Shown here piece after piece: positions 43,763 to 51,836 of a stretch of DNA of 64,000 nucleotides (the first letter of the stretch is position 1; every line of letters begins with the position of its first letter). The notes beneath the pieces were generated by a model. It made no database searches, had not been told where the DNA came from, and saw only the letters and a list, made by a program, of their open reading frames with translations. The stretch is from Hymenobacter baengnokdamensis (GTDB lineage: Bacteria; Bacteroidota; Bacteroidia; Cytophagales; Hymenobacteraceae): assembly GCF_008728635.1 (NCBI RefSeq), contig NZ_CP044285.1, forward strand, positions 620,001 to 684,000. The letters run 5' to 3'. Both the position numbers and the translations under genes were made by a program.

Positions 43763-45706
43763 ATGGCTCTCTCAATTCGCTTTTCGTCCCTCAGAAAATT
43801 ACTGCTTATCGGGGCCGCCGGCCCGGCTGTGGCGCTGAGCGGCTGTGCCAGCTCGGGCAAGCTAAGCAAAGCCGATAAACGCTTTCAGCGTGGCGAGTAC
43901 GAGGCGGCTATCCCGCTTTACAAAGCCGACGCGGCCAAGGGTAAGGGTGCGGCTACGGCCAATTTCCGCCTGGGCGAATCTTACCGGCTTTCCAATCGGC
44001 TCGACCAGGCCGAGCCCTATTATAAAGCAGCGCTCGATGGCAACTCGCGCAACGCCGACCTCGGCTACCGCTATGCCGAAGCCCTGAAAGCTAATGGCAA
44101 GTTTGACGAGGCCGCAGCCCGCTTTACCGCCTACGCCCAAAACGGCACCAACCACACGCTGGCCGCGCGTGCGGAAGCCGAAGCACGCAATGCCTTGGCC
44201 AGCAAGGCGCTGGCCGGCGCGGCGGCCGGTTACGAAGTATCTCCCGTAGAGGCCCTAAACTCGCCCAGCTCCGATTTTTCCGCTTCGCGCATGCCGAGCG
44301 GCGAGCTGGTGTTTGCCTCGGGCCGCGACGGCAAGCCTTATCCTGGCAATGGCGAGCGCTACACGGCGCTCTATGCCCAGAAATTTGACGACCCCACGGC
44401 CCTGACCGGCGGTACGCCGCGCAAGCTGGAGCCCATTTTTAATAACGACAAAGAGCTGCAAGCCAGCGCCACCTACACGCCCGACGGCAAGACGATGGTG
44501 TTTGCCCGCTCAAATGATGGCTCGAAAAAAGGCTACCGCAGCGTCGATTTGTGGATTTCCTATTACCGCGACGGGGCCTGGACGACGCCCATCCTGGCTA
44601 ATATCAATGACCGCACGGCCGACGACTTTGCCCCGGCTTTTGCCCCCGATGGTACCACGCTCTACTTTGCCTCGGGGCGCAAGGGTGGGCAGGGCGGCAA
44701 CGACCTGTACAAGGCCACGCTGGGCCCCAATGGCCGCTTCTCGCCCGCCGAAAACCTGGGTGAGGCCATCAACTCGGTGGGCAACGACAACTTCCCCGGC
44801 GTAGCGCCCGATGGCACGCTCTACTTTTCGTCTGATGGCTGGCCCGGCTACGGCAAGCTCGATATTTTCCAGGTGAAAGGCGGCAAGCCCGTAAACCTGG
44901 GCCCCGGCATCAACAGCCCGGCCGACGATTTTGCGCCGTATTTCACGGCCCCCGGCGTAGGTATTTTTTCCTCCAACCGGGCGGGCGGCAAAGGCTCGGA
45001 CGACTTATACTCATTTAAAAAGAAGCCGCGCAAAATCGTTACGTTCTTTGCCGATGGCACAGTAGTGGAGCGCGATAGCAAAACTGGCGCAACCACCCCC
45101 GTAGCCAATGAAACGGTAACCATCACCAGCGGCACCGGTCAGAAGCGCGACGTGCTCACCGGCCCCGATGGCAAATTCACGACCAAGCTCGACTCGGCTC
45201 AGACCTACGGCTTATTTGCTGACCGCAACGGCGACTTTACGGCGCGGGCCAGCCTGAGCACCATCGGGCACTATCCCAACCCGGAGGCACTGACTCAGCC
45301 CCAGAACGATATCAAGCTGCCCGTGACGCTCACGCTCAATAAAATCGTCGTGAACCGGGCCATCGAAATCAAGGACATTTTTTACGACTACAACAAGTTC
45401 AATATCCGCCCCGACGCGGCTATCCGCCTCGATACGCTGGTGCAAACCTTGCAGGACAATCCCAAGATTAACATCGAGTTGAGCTCGCACACCGACCAGC
45501 GGGGCAAAGATGCCTACAACCTCAAGCTCAGCCAGCAGCGGGCCGAGGCGGCGGTGGCGTACATTATCAGCAAGGGCATCGACAAGAGCCGCATCACGGC
45601 CAAAGGCTACGGCGAAACCCGGCCTATCGTGAAAGATGCCAAGACCGAGGCCGACTACCAGCGCAATCGTCGCACCGAGTTTAAAGTGACGCGAATAGAC
45701 AAATAA
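43763..45706 (+). CDS. PorE-like OmpA lipoprotein (TPR, PD40 propeller, CRD, OmpA)
   Basis: From ATG 43763, 647 residues with a lipobox (ALSGC, cysteine at about 27). Domains in order: TPR-like helices to ~150 (RFQRGEYEAAIPLYKADAA, FRLGESYRLSNRLDQAEPYY), a WD40-like PD40 propeller ~180-430 (repeated TYTPDGKTMVFA, AFAPDGTTLYFASGRKGGQG, FPGVAPDGTLYFSSDGWPG), a carboxypeptidase-regulatory-like domain ~440-530, and a C-terminal OmpA domain (FYDYNKFNIRPDAAIRLDTL, IELSSHTDQRGKDAYNLKLS). This is the architecture known for PorE, a T9SS component that ties the secretion machine to peptidoglycan. Orthology is inferred; related OmpA/PD40 paralogues exist. The T9SS cargo at 27366 is consistent. Confidence 0.85.
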   Translation: MALSIRFSSLRKLLLIGAAGPAVALSGCASSGKLSKADKRFQRGEYEAAIPLYKADAAKGKGAATANFRLGESYRLSNRLDQAEPYYKAALDGNSRNADLGYRYAEALKANGKFDEAAARFTAYAQNGTNHTLAARAEAEARNALASKALAGAAAGYEVSPVEALNSPSSDFSASRMPSGELVFASGRDGKPYPGNGERYTALYAQKFDDPTALTGGTPRKLEPIFNNDKELQASATYTPDGKTMVFARSNDGSKKGYRSVDLWISYYRDGAWTTPILANINDRTADDFAPAFAPDGTTLYFASGRKGGQGGNDLYKATLGPNGRFSPAENLGEAINSVGNDNFPGVAPDGTLYFSSDGWPGYGKLDIFQVKGGKPVNLGPGINSPADDFAPYFTAPGVGIFSSNRAGGKGSDDLYSFKKKPRKIVTFFADGTVVERDSKTGATTPVANETVTITSGTGQKRDVLTGPDGKFTTKLDSAQTYGLFADRNGDFTARASLSTIGHYPNPEALTQPQNDIKLPVTLTLNKIVVNRAIEIKDIFYDYNKFNIRPDAAIRLDTLVQTLQDNPKINIELSSHTDQRGKDAYNLKLSQQRAEAAVAYIISKGIDKSRITAKGYGETRPIVKDAKTEADYQRNRRTEFKVTRIDK

Positions 45707-45736
45707 GAATGGCCCAACCAGTTTTGCCGATAATCA

Positions 45737-45770
45737 TATTAATTATTAAATATATATTGAATAATTAATA
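45737..45770. repeat. AT-rich inverted repeat
   Basis: TATTAATTATT (45737-45747) and AATAATTAATA (45760-45770) form a perfect 11-bp inverted repeat with a 12-base AT loop, 31 bp past the PorE-like stop. A strong GC terminator follows six bases later. Confidence 0.6.
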
Positions 45771-45776
45771 CATCCC

Positions 45777-45806
45777 GAAAAAGCCTTTGCTTAGCGAAGG
45801 CTTTTT
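45777..45806 (+). terminator. Terminator after the PorE-like gene
   Basis: AAAAAGCCTT, a loop containing TGCTTAGCG and AAGGCTTTTTT form a stem with A and T tracts on both sides. It separates the PorE-like gene from the DUF4476 gene. Confidence 0.85.
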
Positions 45807-45877
45807 TGTTGGCACGGGGTTTGAATTTAGCTGTCCGAAGCTGCAAGGATTTTTACTGCTTCCTGGTTTAGTCATTT

Positions 45878-46918
45878 ATGAAAACCCTCTTTAAGTTGGC
45901 TGCAACGCTGCTCCTTACCTGGACTGCGGTAGCCCCAGCGCTGGCCGCGCCGCCGGCCAACCTGACTATTACGGCCGAGCAGGGCCAGCCCTTTAGCCTG
46001 GTGCTGGATGGGCGGCTGTTGACGCGGCCGGTAGCGCCCCAGGTACGGGTAGCGCTGCTGGCACCCGGCCGGCACTGGGCCGAGTTCAGCGTGCCCACCG
46101 GCTACGGCCCGCCGATGCGCTTTCGCACTACGGTGTGGCTGCAACCCGGCCTGGAAACCGACTACGTGCTGCTAGTGCGCCCGTATGGGCCACAGCTGCG
46201 GCAGGTTGGCGTGTTGCCGATTGGCAGCCCGGCCTACGGGCAGGGGGGCTATTATGACCAGGGCGCTGCTCCGTATGGCAATGGCCAGGGCAGTTACAAC
46301 GACCCACAGGGCGGCTATTACGGCCCAGGCCAGGCGCCGGCTCCCGCTCAGGGGGGCTACCCTAACGGCGGCTATGACCCGCGCGGGGCCTATCCTGGCA
46401 ATGGGCAGCCCCAGCCCTACCCGGCACCGGTGCCTACCCCGACTTACCCCGGCCAGCAGCCTCAGTCCTACCCGGCCCCTGCCCCGGCTCCCGCTTACCC
46501 CGGCAACGGCCAGCCGCAGAGCAATTCCGGCGATTATAACAACGCACCGGCCGGCAGCTACCCCGACACTACCGCCAACGGCGGCTACGACCCGAGCACG
46601 GTCCCCAACAGCGCGGCCAGCCTGCAGCCCCTGGCTCCGGCCGACGTAGAAGGCCTCAGCCAGGACCTGCGCCAGCGTGCCACCGATGAGGAGCGCCTGC
46701 GCACCGCTACCCAGGCCCTCGACCAAAGCAGCCTCAGCGCCGATGAGCTGGCCGAGCTGGTCAGGACCTTTGTTCACGATGAGTCGCGCATTGAGCTGGC
46801 GCGCTTTGGCTACTCGCACCTCAGCGACCCTCAGAATTTCAGCCACGTGTACAGCGCGCTGCAATTCAAATCGAGCATACGCACGCTGAAGCAGGCAGTG
46901 GGCCTGCCGCAAGACTAA
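45878..46918 (+). CDS. Secreted DUF4476 protein with a Tyr/Pro/Gly/Gln-rich tract
   Basis: A 346-residue exported protein. Signal peptide MKTLFKLAATLLLTWTAVAPALA; residues ~25-125 a beta-rich domain (LTITAEQGQPFSLVLDGRLL); residues ~125-245 a low-complexity Y/P/G/Q/N-rich tract with repeated YPGNGQPQ and PAPAYPG units; and a C-terminal DUF4476 helical domain (residues ~255-345: LSADELAELVRTFVHDESRI, ARFGYSHLSDPQNFSHVYSA). DUF4476 is a Bacteroidota family of unknown role. The tract resembles prion-like or adhesive low-complexity sequences. Flanked on both sides by terminators, so monocistronic. Confidence 0.82.
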   Translation: MKTLFKLAATLLLTWTAVAPALAAPPANLTITAEQGQPFSLVLDGRLLTRPVAPQVRVALLAPGRHWAEFSVPTGYGPPMRFRTTVWLQPGLETDYVLLVRPYGPQLRQVGVLPIGSPAYGQGGYYDQGAAPYGNGQGSYNDPQGGYYGPGQAPAPAQGGYPNGGYDPRGAYPGNGQPQPYPAPVPTPTYPGQQPQSYPAPAPAPAYPGNGQPQSNSGDYNNAPAGSYPDTTANGGYDPSTVPNSAASLQPLAPADVEGLSQDLRQRATDEERLRTATQALDQSSLSADELAELVRTFVHDESRIELARFGYSHLSDPQNFSHVYSALQFKSSIRTLKQAVGLPQD

Positions 46919-46944
46919 CTACCTTTCCGACCTTCAAACACCAC

Positions 46945-46985
46945 GCAAAAGCCCCGGCTGCCAGACTGGCAACCGGGGCTTTTGC
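46945..46985. terminator. Bidirectional terminator between convergent genes
   Basis: GCAAAAGCCCCGG (46945-46957) and CCGGGGCTTTTGC (46973-46985) form a perfect 13-bp stem, with an inner TGCCA/TGGCA pair. It lies between the DUF4476 stop and the DUF4293 stop. Confidence 0.9.
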
Positions 46986-47000
46986 CATATATAAAATATG

Positions 47001-47477
47001 CTATCTTAACCGGTCGTAGCTGTTGCGCACCAGCTGCTCATCGCGCCGGATAAAGCGATTGGCGAGCAGGTTCAGCAGCAGCGCCAGCGTGGGCAGGTAG
47101 AAAGCCGGCTGAAACTGGCCTTCGAGCTTGGGGTTAAGCAACGTTTCGCCCTGATTGGAAAAATAAAACGCGGCCCCGAAGGTGGCCATAATCAGCAGCA
47201 GGTTGAGCATACCCAGCTTGAGCTGGGTAAACCGGGTGCGGAACTGGAAAATTTCGTACATGGCCACCGCCGCCGAGGCCAGGGCCAGCACGCCAATTAC
47301 CCAGACCGGCGCATTTGTGGCGGGGCGCGGCATGTTGGTCGGCGTAAAGCCAAAGGCCGTCAGGGTTAGTTCCTGATGCGTGAGGGCATCAACTTTGTGC
47401 CAGAGAGGCAGGGCGAGCAGGCTCAGCATGGCTAAAGCCAGCAGCAACAGAAAAACGCTTTGAATTCTTTGTATCAT
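47001..47477 (-). CDS. DUF4293 family membrane protein
   Basis: A 158-residue protein from ATG 47477; the opening MIQRIQSVFLLLLALAM is the family signature. Four membrane segments are visible (residues ~6-25, 55-75, 85-110, 125-145). DUF4293 is restricted to Bacteroidota and has no known function. Sixteen upstream codons are open but lack the signature. The gene diverges from the thiolase at 47574, with 96 bp shared. Confidence 0.88.
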   Translation of the reverse strand: MIQRIQSVFLLLLALAMLSLLALPLWHKVDALTHQELTLTAFGFTPTNMPRPATNAPVWVIGVLALASAAVAMYEIFQFRTRFTQLKLGMLNLLLIMATFGAAFYFSNQGETLLNPKLEGQFQPAFYLPTLALLLNLLANRFIRRDEQLVRNSYDRLR

Positions 47478-47573
47478 CTTTGCGGTTGTGGAAAAGGCCC
47501 GCGCCGGTGCGCGTTGCCAGGCCAAAATTAGCCCTCAACCGGCGGACTCGCTTCGCCCCAACGATACTCTGGA

Positions 47574-48776
47574 ATGCCCAATGCGTATATCGTGGATGCC
47601 GTGCGCACCCCGATTGGAAAGTTTGGCGGCGCGCTCAGCAGCGTCCGCCCCGATGACCTGGCCGCCCTCGTACTGCGTGAGCTGCTGCGCCGCAACCCCA
47701 GCCTCGACAAAAACGCCGTAGAAGACGTAATAATGGGGGCCGCCAACCAAGCCGGCGAAGACAACCGCAACGTGGCCCGCATGGCCGCCCTGCTGGCCGG
47801 CCTGCCCGTCACTGTGCCGGGCAACACTGTAAACCGTCTCTGTGCCAGCGGCTTACAAAGCATTATGGATGCAGCCCGCGCCATTAAAGTGGGTGAAGGC
47901 GACGTGTATCTGGCTGGGGGCTCGGAGAGCATGACCCGCGCTCCCTTCGTGATGGCGAAGTCGGCCACAGCTTTTGCCCGCGATTTCACCGCCCACGATA
48001 CCACGCTGGGCTGGCGCTTCGTGAACCCGCGCCTGGCCAAGGAGCACTACCCCTACACGATGGGCGAAACGGCTGAAAACGTGGCCGCCCAGTACAACAT
48101 CAGCCGCGAGGAGCAGGATGCGTTCGCGTTTGAGAGCCAGCGCAAGTACCACCGCGCCGCCGAAAAAGGCCGCTTCCGTAAGGAGCTGGTGCCGGTGTTT
48201 CTGCCGCAGCCCAAAGGCGATACGGCTCTGTTTGACACCGACGAGCAGCCTCGTATTTCGAGCCTTGAAAAGCTGGCTACCCTTAAGCCGGCCTTCAAGC
48301 TCGACGGTGGCACCGTAACGGCCGGCAACTCGGCGGGCATCAACGACGGGGCCGCCGCCGCGCTGCTGGTGAGCGACGAGGCGCTGGCTCGCTACAACCT
48401 CAAGCCACTGGCCCGGATAATATCCTCGGCGGTGGCGGGCGTCGACCCGGCCATTATGGGCATGGGGCCGGTGCCGGCTATCCGCAAGGCGCTGGACCGC
48501 GCGGGCCTCACCCTGGCCGACATGGATTTGCTGGAGCTGAACGAGGCCTTTGCCTCCCAGAGCCTGGCCGTTATCCGGGAGCTCGGGGCCGACGTGAGCA
48601 AGGTGAACGTGAATGGCGGCTCCATCGCCATTGGCCACCCCCTGGGGTCGAGCGGGGCCCGCATTGTGGCCACGCTGGTGCACGAGATGCAGCGCCGCGA
48701 GGGCGTTCGCTACGGCCTCGCCGCCATGTGCGTGGGGGTAGGCCAGGGCATCGCCATGGTTTTCGAGAAAATGTAA
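47574..48776 (+). CDS. Acetyl-CoA C-acyltransferase (thiolase)
   Basis: A 400-residue thiolase with full catalytic set: Cys90 in [10 protein letters not shown], His355 in [10 protein letters not shown] and Cys386 in AMCVGVGQG. The opening [18 protein letters not shown] and the [13 protein letters not shown] loop support PcaF/beta-ketoadipyl-CoA thiolase or FadA-like activity. It cleaves 3-oxoacyl-CoA (or the reverse). Followed 80 bp later by kynureninase, so aromatic (tryptophan) catabolism is a possible context, although the spacer is filled by palindromic repeats. Cytoplasmic. Confidence 0.95.
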   Translation: MPNAYIVDAVRTPIGKFGGALSSVRPDDLAALVLRELLRRNPSLDKNAVEDVIMGAANQAGEDNRNVARMAALLAGLPVTVPGNTVNRLCASGLQSIMDAARAIKVGEGDVYLAGGSESMTRAPFVMAKSATAFARDFTAHDTTLGWRFVNPRLAKEHYPYTMGETAENVAAQYNISREEQDAFAFESQRKYHRAAEKGRFRKELVPVFLPQPKGDTALFDTDEQPRISSLEKLATLKPAFKLDGGTVTAGNSAGINDGAAAALLVSDEALARYNLKPLARIISSAVAGVDPAIMGMGPVPAIRKALDRAGLTLADMDLLELNEAFASQSLAVIRELGADVSKVNVNGGSIAIGHPLGSSGARIVATLVHEMQRREGVRYGLAAMCVGVGQGIAMVFEKM

Positions 48777-48781
48777 GCGTA

Positions 48782-48841
48782 GCGTGGACTCACAGAGCCC
48801 ACGCGTTGAACTACTTGCGCGCGGACTCGCAGAGTCCGCGC
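48782..48841. repeat. Pair of REP-like palindromes
   Basis: Two related hairpins fill the space between thiolase and kynureninase. First: GCGTGGaCTC/GAGcCCACGC at 48782-48804. Second: a perfect 10-bp stem GCGCGGACTC/GAGTCCGCGC at 48819-48841 with loop GCA. They share the core GGACTC-x3-GAG, and a shorter GC-rich hairpin occurs at 38491. This resembles a dispersed palindromic repeat family. Confidence 0.65.
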
Positions 48842-48856
48842 TACTTCCCACCCCGC

Positions 48857-50134
48857 ATGACCTACGACCTTTCGCCCACCTTTGCCGCCGCCCAGGATGC
48901 GGCCGATTCCCTGGCTGCCTTCCGGCAGGAATTTCACATTCCGCCCGGTCCGGATGGCCGGCCCACTGCCTACTTCTGCGGCAACTCGCTGGGCCTGCTG
49001 CCCCGCGCCGCCCGCGCCGCCGTGGAGGCCGAGTTTAACTCGTGGGAGACGCGGGCCGTTGAAGGCCATTTTCAGGGCGAGTCGCCGTGGATGTATTACC
49101 ACGAAAACCTGACCGAAGGCGCGGCCCGCCTGGTGGGCGGCCACCCGCTGGAAGTGGTGATAATGAACACGCTCACAGTAAACCTACACCTAATACTCGT
49201 GTCGTTTTACCGGCCCACTGCCACCCGCTACAAGGTGCTGATGGAAGGCGGCGCCTTTCCCTCCGACCAGTACGCGCTCGAAAGCCAGGCACGCCTGCAC
49301 GGCCTCGACCCGGCCGAGGCCATTGTGGAGATGCTACCGCGCCCCGGCGAGCACTTATTGCGGACCGAAGACATCGAGGCCAAAATCGCCGAGCTGGGCG
49401 ACTCACTGGCGACGGTCATTTTTGGCGGCATCAATTACTACACGGGGCAGGTCTTTGATATGGCGGCCATTACGCGGGCGGGCCACGCGGTGGGGGCCAC
49501 CGTGGGCTTCGACCTGGCGCACGCGGCCGGCAACGTAGAGCTGAAGCTGCACGACTGGGACGTGGATTTTGCCTGCTGGTGCACCTATAAATACCTGAAC
49601 TCGGGACCGGGCGGCACGTCGGGAGTATTTATTAATGAGCGCTTTGCGCATCAGCCCGACCTGCTGCGACTGGCCGGCTGGTGGGGCCAGGACCCCAAAG
49701 AGCGCTTCCAGATGAAGCCGGGCTTCCGGCCGTCGCCGGGGGCATCGGGCTGGCAGCTCTCGTGCGGGCAGGTGCTGCCGATGGCCGTGCACCGGGCCAA
49801 CCTGGAGATTTTTGACCGCGCCGGCGGCGTGGCTGTGCTGCGCGCCAAGAGCAAAAAGCTGACTGGCTACCTCGAGTTTCTTATCAACCAACTGGGCTTA
49901 CCGAAGACCAGGCTCGAAATCATTACCCCCGCCGACCCGGCGCAGCGCGGCTGCCAGCTCTCGCTGCTGGTGCACGAGCGCGGGCGCGACTTATTCAACT
50001 TTTTGGCTGCGCGGGGCATTATTGCCGACTGGCGCGAGCCCAACGTCATTCGCCTTGCACCCGTACCGCTCTATAATTCGTTTGAAGATGTGCGCCGGGC
50101 AGGCGCAGCTATTTCTGAGTTTTACAATCAGTAG
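48857..50134 (+). CDS. kynU: Kynureninase
   Basis: A 425-residue PLP enzyme from ATG 48857; a further 43 upstream codons overlap the thiolase and are not used. It splits kynurenine into anthranilate and alanine in tryptophan breakdown. Family signatures are YFCGNSLGLLPR near 35-46, the PLP-Lys245 in CTYKYLNSGPGG, AGWWGQDPKERF and the C-terminal RLAPVPLYNSFEDV. No other kynurenine-pathway gene is in the window. Followed by a 70-bp spacer with short inverted repeats and then a membrane protein. Confidence 0.95.
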   Translation: MTYDLSPTFAAAQDAADSLAAFRQEFHIPPGPDGRPTAYFCGNSLGLLPRAARAAVEAEFNSWETRAVEGHFQGESPWMYYHENLTEGAARLVGGHPLEVVIMNTLTVNLHLILVSFYRPTATRYKVLMEGGAFPSDQYALESQARLHGLDPAEAIVEMLPRPGEHLLRTEDIEAKIAELGDSLATVIFGGINYYTGQVFDMAAITRAGHAVGATVGFDLAHAAGNVELKLHDWDVDFACWCTYKYLNSGPGGTSGVFINERFAHQPDLLRLAGWWGQDPKERFQMKPGFRPSPGASGWQLSCGQVLPMAVHRANLEIFDRAGGVAVLRAKSKKLTGYLEFLINQLGLPKTRLEIITPADPAQRGCQLSLLVHERGRDLFNFLAARGIIADWREPNVIRLAPVPLYNSFEDVRRAGAAISEFYNQ

Positions 50135-50204
50135 CGAGCGGTGAACAGTTGCTGCCCAACCGGCCACTGTTCATTGCGCGCTGCTCATTGCTCACTCCCC
50201 TATT

Positions 50205-50870
50205 ATGGAAGATTACGCGGCCAAGATGGCCCTTAAGTCCGATGCGGCGCTCCGCGAGTACGTGACTGGCTACGCCCAGTACCGCGAAGACGCCGTGCTG
50301 GCCGCCTTCGACGAACTGCGACGACGCGGCCAGCCCGCCCCCGAGGAAACGACGCTACGGCCCCAGCTGGAGGCCGCGGCCCAGGCCCAGGCCGCCGCAG
50401 CGGCCGAAGCAGCCCGGCTCAACCGTGCCGAAAACATTGGGCTACCCGCCGAAGAGCAGCCCGTGCTGTACACGCCGGGTGTAATTGTCCTTTTTTCGGT
50501 GCTCTTCAATACTATTATTGCGGGTGCCGTGCTGCTGGCGATGAACCTGAGCCGCCTCAAGCGCACCAAGGCCATCTGGGGACTGGTTGCATTCGTGCTG
50601 GCGTACCTGATTGGAGAAGCGGTGATAGTAAATATTTTTATGCAAAAATATACTATCAACCCTTTACTAGTGCCGCTATTGAATCTGCCGGCTATCCTGG
50701 CTTACATTCTCTGGTTTTGGCCGCGCTACGTGGGTACGCATCAGTTTAAGCCGCGCGGGTGGCTGCTGCCGCTGCTCATCTGCTTCAGCGTTATGCTGGC
50801 GCTGGGGCTGCTGCTCCAACACATTCCCGGAGCTGCCCAGCTTATGAAGCAACAAATGCAGCAGCAATAG
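50205..50870 (+). CDS. Membrane protein of unknown function
   Basis: A 221-residue protein. The N-terminal ~80 residues are charged and helical (ALREYVTGYAQYREDAVLAA, LRRRGQPAPEE), followed by an Ala-rich stretch, then four membrane segments at ~93-112, 124-144, 152-173 and 184-203. The tail is Gln/Met-rich. No catalytic motif is visible. The coding DNA at 50623-50658 contains an AT-rich hairpin. It is convergent with psd across a 22-bp perfect palindrome. Confidence 0.75.
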   Translation: MEDYAAKMALKSDAALREYVTGYAQYREDAVLAAFDELRRRGQPAPEETTLRPQLEAAAQAQAAAAAEAARLNRAENIGLPAEEQPVLYTPGVIVLFSVLFNTIIAGAVLLAMNLSRLKRTKAIWGLVAFVLAYLIGEAVIVNIFMQKYTINPLLVPLLNLPAILAYILWFWPRYVGTHQFKPRGWLLPLLICFSVMLALGLLLQHIPGAAQLMKQQMQQQ

Positions 50871-50890
50871 GCCTCAGCTCCGTCTCCGTC

Positions 50891-50940
50891 AACAGTAAAA
50901 AGCCCGGCCGCATACGATTGCGGCCGGGCTTTTTACTGTT
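50891..50940. terminator. 22-bp perfect bidirectional terminator
   Basis: Arms 50891-50912 (AACAGTAAAAAGCCCGGCC...) and 50919-50940 are perfect reverse complements with loop TACGAT. The T-runs and GC core make it a strong terminator for both the membrane gene (plus) and psd (minus). Confidence 0.95.
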
Positions 50941-50956
50941 GAAGCGCTTGCAGCGA

Positions 50957-51622
50957 TTAGCTTATGAGCTGACAAAGCACGGTTTCACCGCCCTTCACTT
51001 TCTGACCCAGCTCTACTTTAATCTCGGCGTTGAGGGGCACAAAAATATCGACCCGCGAGCCGAACTTGATAAAACCAAACTCTTCGCCCTGGCTTACTTC
51101 ATCGCCCTCATTCACATACCACACAATGCGGCGGGCCATGGCCCCGGCAATCTGCCGGAAGAGTACCAGCGGACCGGCGTCGCTCTCAACTACTACCGTG
51201 GTGCGCTCATTTTGGGTGCTGCTTTTGGGGTGCCAGGCCACCAGGTACTGGCCGGGGTGATACTTAAAATACCTGACGATGCCCGACACCGGATTGCGGG
51301 TAATGTGCACATTGATGGGCGACATAAATACGCTGATTTGCCGGCGGGCATCCTCAAAATACTCGGTTTCAATCACTTCCTCAATCACCACCACTTTGCC
51401 ATCGGCCGGGGCCAGCAGCAGGTCCTCGTGCGTGAGCAAGCGGCGAAAGGGCGAGCGGAAGAACTGCAGCAGCAGCAGAAAAGCTACTACTGATGCACCT
51501 GCAAAAATGCGATTAAACACCACGTTGGGGCCGTTGTAGCGACTTAGCAGCAGGTTGAGGGCCAGCAGCACGAGTAGCGTCACGAACAAGATGCGGCGAC
51601 CTTCTTTGTGTATCTTAATCAC
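50957..51622 (-). CDS. psd: Phosphatidylserine decarboxylase family protein (short form)
   Basis: A 221-residue proenzyme-type decarboxylase, opening KIHKEGRRILFVTLLVLLAL with a membrane anchor. It matches the short bacterial/archaeal Psd branch: LAPADGKVVVIEEVIE, SPINVHITRNPVSG, HPKSSTQNERTTVVVE and FGFIKFGSRVDIFVP, in which the Gly-Ser pair is the self-cleavage and pyruvoyl site. It makes phosphatidylethanolamine. The start codon is GTG at 51622, and it lies inside the left arm of the inverted repeat 51620-51833. No alternative start keeps the conserved N-terminus. Downstream of gdh on the same strand. Confidence 0.93.
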   Translation of the reverse strand: MIKIHKEGRRILFVTLLVLLALNLLLSRYNGPNVVFNRIFAGASVVAFLLLLQFFRSPFRRLLTHEDLLLAPADGKVVVIEEVIETEYFEDARRQISVFMSPINVHITRNPVSGIVRYFKYHPGQYLVAWHPKSSTQNERTTVVVESDAGPLVLFRQIAGAMARRIVWYVNEGDEVSQGEEFGFIKFGSRVDIFVPLNAEIKVELGQKVKGGETVLCQLIS

Positions 51623-51833
51623 TGATTAGCACGAATTTTAGCGGATTTCACGGATTTTGTGGACGGTTAACCGCCCTCGGCACTTCACTTAATTAACACG
51701 TAAATTAACGGCAACAGTTGTTAACGCGCTCTTTTAACCAAGCAATTATCGGCTAGCTCCTCATGGCAGAAGGAGCCAGCCGATAGCCGTCCACAAAATC
51801 CGTGAAATCCGCTAAAATTCGTGCTAATCAGTG
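51620..51833. repeat. 214-bp element with 47-bp perfect terminal inverted repeats
   Basis: Arms 51620-51666 (CACTGATTAGCACG...) and 51787-51833 are perfect 47-bp reverse complements. Inside is a 14-bp stem with one mismatch (51748-51761 with 51771-51784). A 5-bp direct repeat TCTTA flanks the element at 51613-51617 and 51835-51839 and may be a target duplication. It fills the whole space between the gdh stop (51837) and the psd start (51622). There is no room for a transposase, so it resembles a MITE. Confidence 0.85.
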
Positions 51834-51836
51834 GTC

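Noticed and set aside
48728..48856. N-terminal extension of kynureninase overlapping the thiolase end
   Set aside because: It overlaps a confirmed catalytic region of the thiolase and the REP-like palindromes.
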